Shown here piece by piece: positions 60,101-64,000 of a stretch of DNA of 64,000 nt. Position 1 is the first letter of the stretch. Every line of letters starts with the position of its first letter. The position numbers and the translations under genes were made by a program. The notes under the pieces are model-generated. The model was not told the DNA's origin. It did not search any database and was given only the letters and a program-made list of their open reading frames with translations. The stretch comes from CAWUIH01 sp963922495 (GTDB taxonomy: Bacteria; Pseudomonadota; Gammaproteobacteria; Coxiellales; Coxiellaceae): NCBI GenBank assembly GCA_963922495.1, contig CAWUIH010000002.1:8778-72777 (forward strand), given 5' to 3'.

Positions 60101-63100
60101 GCTGTAGTTGTCGTCAATCAAAAAAGAGAGATGCAACGGTTAGTTGCTTATTTAGTCATTTATTCAGGCATAAGCTTTGATGTACGTGATATTCGCCACT
60201 ATTTACAATCGCAGCTACCATTACATATGGTCCCACATGACTATATTGTTTTAAATAATATGCCAATATTACCCAGTGGGAAAATTGATAGGCAAAAATT
60301 ACCGACTCCTAAATCTAATACCGTTGTTAAATCATTGCAAGCGCCACAAGGGCGATTTGAGACTAAATTAGCTGAAATTTGGCGTCACATCCTACAAGTT
60401 GATCAAGTTGGACGAGAAGATAATTTTTTTTCGTTAGGAGGCCATTCAATGTTAGTCATTCAGTTATTGAATGAGGTACAACAATGCTGGTCAGTAACTT
60501 TAGATATGAGAATAGTGTTTGAATATTATCATCTTTATGAGTTAGCTGCTTATATTCAGCAACATCAAGGAGAACACAATTGTGAGCCACCCCTTATTAG
60601 TCGGCCTGATCGATTACCACTATCTTATGAGCAAGAGAGATTGTGGTATTCATATTTATTAAATCCCAAAGATACCACTTATCATGTTGTTGAACTTATC
60701 ACATTAAATCCAGATTATCACATTGATTGGTTAACTAAGGCGTTAGAACATCTCATGCGACAGCATGAGTGCTTACGCAGCGTTATTCAACAAGATAATC
60801 ATGGATCGTATGTATTGGTAAAAAGCATTGAAAGATTAAAATTGCCTATTATTGAGTTTAAAAATCAGCAATTGTTTTCACAGTGGTGTGAGGGACAAAA
60901 TAAAACTCCATTCCGATTACAACAAGAATTTGCATGGCGGGTATACTTAGTAAATATCAATAAGAATTTGCTACTATACTTATGTTTTCATCACATTATC
61001 ACTGACGATATTTCGATTAGTGTTTTTGAGCGACAGTTACAACAAACTTATCAGGCTATAGAAAATAACAAATTGTTGCCATTATATAATAGTTCAATGC
61101 AAATTATTGATTATGCATTATGGCAGCGTTCTAAAAAGAAAATTAAGTTGCATAAAGCTGCTCACCAATTTTGGCAACGCTACTTAGCTAATGCAACAGC
61201 ACTATCACTTGATCAATACATGATCAGAGACGATGCAGTACAACAGCTTACCTCACCACAAGTCATTTCATTCAACTTGCCAGCGAAGCTTTGTCAAAGG
61301 GTCAAGTTAATAACCAAACAATTGACAATAACCAGTTCCATGTTTTATCTGGGTATCTTAAATTTGTTATTACATTTCCATTTAGATCAGACAGATATTG
61401 TCATATCTTTGGCCTTGAGTACACGTCACGCACCTTACTTACAGCAGTCTCTGGGCTTTTTTGTAAATATGATTTTATTACGTACTCAGCTTGTGTCAAC
61501 AGATACGCTAGCAGTATTCTTCAAAAATATTCAATCACAATTTATTAATATACAGGCTTATGCAAATTATCCTTTAATCTCAGTACTGGGTGAATTAGGA
61601 TTAACTGATTCGAGCGGGCATCCTGCTATTATGGATGTAGCTTACAACTTCTTAAGTGATATGCATGATGAATCTGAACTGCCATATTCAATACCATATA
61701 TGAATAGTTCATTTAAGTTAATATTTTCTGTTCAAGAATCACCAAATGAAACTAAAATTACAGTACAGGGACATACTAATTTTAATCCATCATTAATGTC
61801 AATAATTTTTCATAATCATTTATCACAACTTATTCAAAATATCACAGATAATATTGATCAAAATATTTTTTCAAAGTTAATGCTAAATCAATCTGAAAAG
61901 TTGAAACTTTATCGATGGGGAGATGCCCAATCAATGGTGCCAGCCTATCGGTCTATATTATCCTTAATTAGAGAACAGGCCCAGAAATATCCACAATTTA
62001 TTGCTATACAAGATGAAAAAGATGCTATTAGTTATGGTGAACTAGTGCAACGATCCACTACTTTATCTTTAAATATGCCTAGCTTAATTGAACGAAACAC
62101 GGTAGTCAGTTTCTTAGCACCACGCTGTATAAGTACAATAGTGTTAATATTAGCATTGTGGCAGCGAGGGGCGGCATATCTGCCAATCGATCCTAGTACA
62201 CCACAGAAACGTCTTCAGATGTTAATTGAAGTAAGTCAATCATTTTTTTTATCTGAAGAAGAAATTAATAAATTGACGAAAAATACCAATAAATTGTTAC
62301 ACATTCCTGCTCATGATAACATTCCACCGGATCAATTAGCTTATGTAATTTTTACATCTGGATCAACTGGCGAACCAAAAGGAGTTAGAATATCACACCA
62401 TAGTTTATCTTGTTTAGTTAATAATACAATTGCGTTGTTATCCTTAACACCCAGTCAGCGAGTAATGCAAACGGTATCATTAGCATTTGATGGTGCAATT
62501 TGGGATATTTTTCCCACACTGGCCAGTGGCGGATCATTGTACTTTGCGCCAGAGGAGGCACGGACAACTGGTCAACGACTGCATCAGACGATGATACAGC
62601 GACAGATTGAATTTGCAACGTTGCCACCCGCATTAATCAATAGATTGCCAAGCCTACCTGTTCCTTCTTTAAAAACTTTGGTTACAGCAGGTGATTTATG
62701 TGAACAACATAGCCTACGTTACTGGTTGACTCAAGTTAAAGTTATTAATGCCTATGGTCCAACTGAAACAACGGTATGTGCTACTGCACACGTGATGCGT
62801 TCACCATACGAATTCAATATCATTGGAAAGCCGTTACCTGGTTATGTAACAATTGTTTTGGATCAAGAACAAAAACCTTGTCCGATAGATGTGCCCGGTG
62901 AACTATATATAGGCGGTGTGGGTTTAGCGCAAGGATATATTCCTACTGTATTGAATCAAAAACGATTTATATACCTTAAACATAACTCAAGTGAGCCGAT
63001 ACGTTTTTATCGTACTGGTGATATCGTCAAATGGACGCCGTGTGGTAACCTAATTTATATTGATCGTTCTGGTGGGTTTGTTAAACTACGTGGCTATCGG

Positions 63101-64000
63101 ATTTCACTGAAAGAAATCGCCCAGTACTTGCAATTACTAGATGGCGTTAAGGCATGCAATATTTTCATGGAATCCAATAAAGAAACTTTAGCCGCCTATC
63201 TAATTACTGAAACTAGAATCACTGTGAATGATTGTGTAAATTTTTTAAATAATCATTTACCAAAGTATTTGTTGCCTTCAATTTATTATAGAATAGAAGA
63301 ATTTCCATTAAATAATAGTGGAAAAATTGATATGAAAAAGCTAGAAATAATACGTCAACCACTGCGTCAACGTGCTCAAACAGCTAATTTTCTTCCTAAA
63401 ACAGAATATGAACACACTATACATAATGTTTGGTGTAAACTTTTAAAGAGAGAAAATATTAATTGTTTTGATGATTTTTTCACTGTTGGTGGTCATTCAT
63501 TATTAGTTATGGATATGATTGGGCAAATAAACGTAAAATATTCGATTAACTTATCGCTAGTTGACTTTTTGAAAAACCCAACCATTGAAGGGGTGGTCGG
63601 TTTGATTGAACAATTAGGGCAGTCTCAATCTAAGAATAATAAAAATTTAATAAAGCTTAATACATGTTGTACAAAAAAATCACTATTTTTCATACATCCT
63701 GTCGGAGGAGATTTATCTTGCTATATTCCGCTTTCAGAGAAGCTAGATACATGTTATTCCTGTTACGGATTATCTGCTTATCAGATTTTTTCTAACTTAG
63801 AATGTTATCCAAACTCATTAGAGAAACTCGCAAAATACTACTTATCTCTAATTCAACAGCAAAAACTTGAAGGCGTTATCTATATTGCTGGATATTCATT
63901 TGGTGGATTGGTAGCCTATTGTATGGCTGAACAGTTAAACTCCTGTGGTGATTTATTGGGCGTACCGATCTTGATGGATACTTGTACACCAAGTTACCTA
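54032..64000 (+). CDS. NRPS6: docking-C-A-T-C-A-T-C-A-T-TE (modules 13-15), 3' end beyond window
   Basis: At least 3323 codons, open to the window edge; the ATG at 54032 overlaps the NRPS5 stop (ATGA). Domains: TubC-like docking 1-54; C ~60-490 (HHIYADG ~197); A ~520-1035; T GGHSML ~1069; C ~1130-1560 (MHHIIADG ~1263); A ~1590-2100; T GGHSML ~2137; C ~2190-2600 (HHIITDD ~2320); A ~2640-3110; T GGHSLL ~3154; TE from ~3212 with FIHPVGGD and the nucleophile elbow GYSFGG (~3287). Codes: module 13 DMWEISADDK and module 14 DMWELSADDK (Dab-like), module 15 DGWTVAAVCK (one change from the Phe code DAWTVAAVCK type). The thioesterase Asp and His lie outside the window. Modules 13 and 14 look like a tandem duplication (shared FFVNTLVLRL, ELETRTAKF). 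In module 15 the A8 motif reads DRSGGFVKLRG, losing the usual hinge Asp. The TE marks this as the last synthetase of the line. Confidence 0.92.
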   Translation, partial: MSGLINFISKLDQLGIRLTLEKKQLRVQGPDSVLTPKILAEIKQYKDDLVTLLSQISKNNLPLERIDRNQPLLSSFGQARLWFLQSLDLSDASYNISYALKINGELDMVCLRKTLFTIIVRHETLRTRIKLINEEPIQIIDQIYDFNLECVNLQESMLYQTLTMEASQPFDLSQSHGCRFKVFQTNSSTFYFLLILHHIYADGWSLGVLLDEIKILYEAYSLGHTNPLTPLKVQYVDYAQWQRSQLCGDYYQQLKSYWREILIDLPTLALPLDYPRVHSSPRRGEVIAFYVPANVLAQLKDLAKANGVTLFILLISVFALLLWHYTGDQDIPIGTPISNRQQESLETLIGFFVNTLVLRLSVLPKQNFQQWLQEVRSHILKAYQHQDMPFEQLVEELQVKRDLTCSPLFQVFFSLDNATKVDNKLMWSELSIQPFELETRTAKFDLSLDLSISANQLEGEFEFSTDLFKAETVKRMADHYVRLLNRIIDRPDQNLANIAAVSDKEKQQLLRWSNGPPHDFTNSLNIIDRFYQIAQKYSMRIATTDIEDTLSYQQLNVQSNQLAHYLRNLMNCKGNLIGLCLERGNNYVKGMFAILKSGAAFVAMDATYPIDRLRFMISNSQIKVILTDRVTAKKLPIIPGITQILLDDPPLRVQQCPLTNLPLSIESTDLAYLIYTSGSTGQPKGALIHHHGMSHHIYAQIKHLSLAKNFIFLQTAPASSDMSIWQILGPLVCGGKTVIVKQPWDVELLISAMVEQKVTIAEFVPMLLQNFLETVTEQHINRLKFLKIIIVSGESVRKNLVNKWLTVFPDVPIVNAYGPTECSDDVCQRTFTRPLENNEMITIGRPLFNTSTLILNNQLQLCPKKVVGEICVSGISVGLGYWDNSIQTKSKFVSNPYANQTYGLRMYHTGDLGYWNDQGQLVLIGRKDGQVQINGYRVELEEVEVVICQHPAIKQAVVTYDCDKQVPCLTAYYVTHPPHSFNIKTLQAYMSAQLPHYMIPRSWVELSHMPIAPSGKIDRRQLHKLNVTTQKIQVESLQTPIEKKIGRIWCEVLQRDHVGRADNFFALGGHSMLVMKVVSRLNEKFQRSFSPRIIFECANLSELAEKITKQLEYTCSPNHSTISKISREGLLPLSFGQQRLWFLQQLEPDNISYHMPYALHLQGMLSVDNLQLAINQLVQRHEILRTRFILKNNQPNLIIDEITSIKIPFIDLLTLSEIDKEQKLAVLLKEYTENPFDLKAHYAWRANLIRLGLKEFVLSWVMHHIIADGESLRIFCEELKILYESNIGQHLPSLPALSIQTVDHAYWQQQQLTGSTYQRLITYWKAKLTNSTYLELPYDFKYTDKSSGIGEVVEFEIPKNLVSRLKILARNSQATLFIVLLSIFVLLLWRYSHQTDICLGTPVSDRIVESIEPLIGFFVNTLVLRLKVDPKMNFTSWLEIVREEVLQAFDHQQLPFEQLVSELDIERDLQYSPLFQVMFSFDQSYNDTIPITFGEAAVRPIELETRTAKFNLSLDLTMIDEVIQGEFEYSVDHFKHETIIRLSKHYLNLLSIVSNDVNVLLSKIEIITDQEKQQILRWSTGKKKKYDLEAGIVSKIIQCGKDHYSSLAVIDKNRRYTYAEILTFSRQVAEHLQKLDIEHCNVVGLYLDRSAHFLIGILGILQSGLAFLPMDTNYPIARLKIILDDSNVNYILSDPINANRIRKYTSAHVIVIDDLLSSLLLPSTELNLVKNNCEDLAYLIYTSGSTGNPKGALIHHAGFYHHILAEMDMLSLPQPFHFLQTAPSSSDMSIWQLLGPLVSGGYTVIADRVWDIKYLLRTIIEYRITIIELVPLLLQQVIQYCHQNPDTRTQVTSLHCILVSGEAASVTLINGWLALFPTVPIVNAYGPTECSDDVCQQAYFHAIEPDKSVSIGSPLANMRCYVLNEQQQLCPVGVRGEICIAGTGVGHGYWNNKEYTQRVFLSNPFTTSDNDKVLYKTGDRGYWNTDGNLVFVGRNDQQVNINGFRIELSEIESALLNYVVVREAVVVVNQKREMQRLVAYLVIYSGISFDVRDIRHYLQSQLPLHMVPHDYIVLNNMPILPSGKIDRQKLPTPKSNTVVKSLQAPQGRFETKLAEIWRHILQVDQVGREDNFFSLGGHSMLVIQLLNEVQQCWSVTLDMRIVFEYYHLYELAAYIQQHQGEHNCEPPLISRPDRLPLSYEQERLWYSYLLNPKDTTYHVVELITLNPDYHIDWLTKALEHLMRQHECLRSVIQQDNHGSYVLVKSIERLKLPIIEFKNQQLFSQWCEGQNKTPFRLQQEFAWRVYLVNINKNLLLYLCFHHIITDDISISVFERQLQQTYQAIENNKLLPLYNSSMQIIDYALWQRSKKKIKLHKAAHQFWQRYLANATALSLDQYMIRDDAVQQLTSPQVISFNLPAKLCQRVKLITKQLTITSSMFYLGILNLLLHFHLDQTDIVISLALSTRHAPYLQQSLGFFVNMILLRTQLVSTDTLAVFFKNIQSQFINIQAYANYPLISVLGELGLTDSSGHPAIMDVAYNFLSDMHDESELPYSIPYMNSSFKLIFSVQESPNETKITVQGHTNFNPSLMSIIFHNHLSQLIQNITDNIDQNIFSKLMLNQSEKLKLYRWGDAQSMVPAYRSILSLIREQAQKYPQFIAIQDEKDAISYGELVQRSTTLSLNMPSLIERNTVVSFLAPRCISTIVLILALWQRGAAYLPIDPSTPQKRLQMLIEVSQSFFLSEEEINKLTKNTNKLLHIPAHDNIPPDQLAYVIFTSGSTGEPKGVRISHHSLSCLVNNTIALLSLTPSQRVMQTVSLAFDGAIWDIFPTLASGGSLYFAPEEARTTGQRLHQTMIQRQIEFATLPPALINRLPSLPVPSLKTLVTAGDLCEQHSLRYWLTQVKVINAYGPTETTVCATAHVMRSPYEFNIIGKPLPGYVTIVLDQEQKPCPIDVPGELYIGGVGLAQGYIPTVLNQKRFIYLKHNSSEPIRFYRTGDIVKWTPCGNLIYIDRSGGFVKLRGYRISLKEIAQYLQLLDGVKACNIFMESNKETLAAYLITETRITVNDCVNFLNNHLPKYLLPSIYYRIEEFPLNNSGKIDMKKLEIIRQPLRQRAQTANFLPKTEYEHTIHNVWCKLLKRENINCFDDFFTVGGHSLLVMDMIGQINVKYSINLSLVDFLKNPTIEGVVGLIEQLGQSQSKNNKNLIKLNTCCTKKSLFFIHPVGGDLSCYIPLSEKLDTCYSCYGLSAYQIFSNLECYPNSLEKLAKYYLSLIQQQKLEGVIYIAGYSFGGLVAYCMAEQLNSCGDLLGVPILMDTCTPSYL

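Noticed and set aside
61291..61548. An 85-codon + strand frame inside NRPS6
   Set aside because: It lies out of frame inside a condensation domain whose reading frame is continuous and carries conserved motifs before and after it.
63660..64000. A truncated, inactive thioesterase
   Set aside because: The domain simply meets the window edge. Its oxyanion and Ser motifs are intact up to that point.

Overview
This window is one strand of an AT-rich bacterial chromosome, with every supported gene on the + strand. It is dominated by a giant nonribosomal peptide synthetase (NRPS) operon that begins near 6.9 kb and runs off the right edge. The protein families present (EctB-type aminotransferase, CmlA-type hydroxylase, MATE and ABC exporters, IS200- and IS5-type remnants), the strong A/T codon bias and the glutamine-rich proteins suggest a Gammaproteobacterium. 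It may be host-associated (Legionellales-like), but that placement is a weak inference: no rRNA or housekeeping gene is present.

Left flank (1-6.9 kb): a decayed IS200/IS605-type transposase (3-218), two tandem paralogous MATE-type membrane transporters (472-1998, 2140-3792), a gene-poor 840-bp stretch with a decayed IS5-type transposase and promoter-like repeats, then a fused permease/ATPase ABC transporter (4633-6795). These genes look like a separate, plastic region. Whether the exporters serve the peptide cluster is unknown.

Cluster (6937 to beyond 64000): diaminobutyrate aminotransferase (EctB type); NRPS1 (three modules, terminal epimerase); a CmlA-like diiron hydroxylase; NRPS2 (three modules); NRPS3 (three modules, two epimerases); a 452-bp gap with a perfect palindrome and a possible small ORF; a JmjC/cupin-8 dioxygenase; an MFS exporter; NRPS4 (one module); NRPS5 (two modules); and NRPS6 (three modules plus a thioesterase cut by the window end). 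Most junctions are coupled (2 to 23 bp gaps, or GTGA/ATGA overlaps).

Read in order, there are 15 C-A-T modules, all with an intact catalytic His in the condensation domain. By-eye A-domain codes suggest: 1 unknown, 2 unknown, 3 D-Val, 4 unknown, 5 Dab, 6 Val/Ile, 7 D-unknown, 8 D-Dab, 9 Dab, 10 Dab, 11 Thr, 12 aliphatic, 13 Dab, 14 Dab, 15 Phe, then release by the thioesterase. Six Dab-type codes in a cluster that starts with a Dab-forming aminotransferase, together with an N-terminal starter condensation domain, argue for a large, strongly cationic, probably acylated and possibly cyclic peptide. Three TubC-like docking domains (NRPS2, 4, 6) pair in order with acidic C-terminal tails on NRPS1, 3 and 5. 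I do not recognise the product as a known compound.
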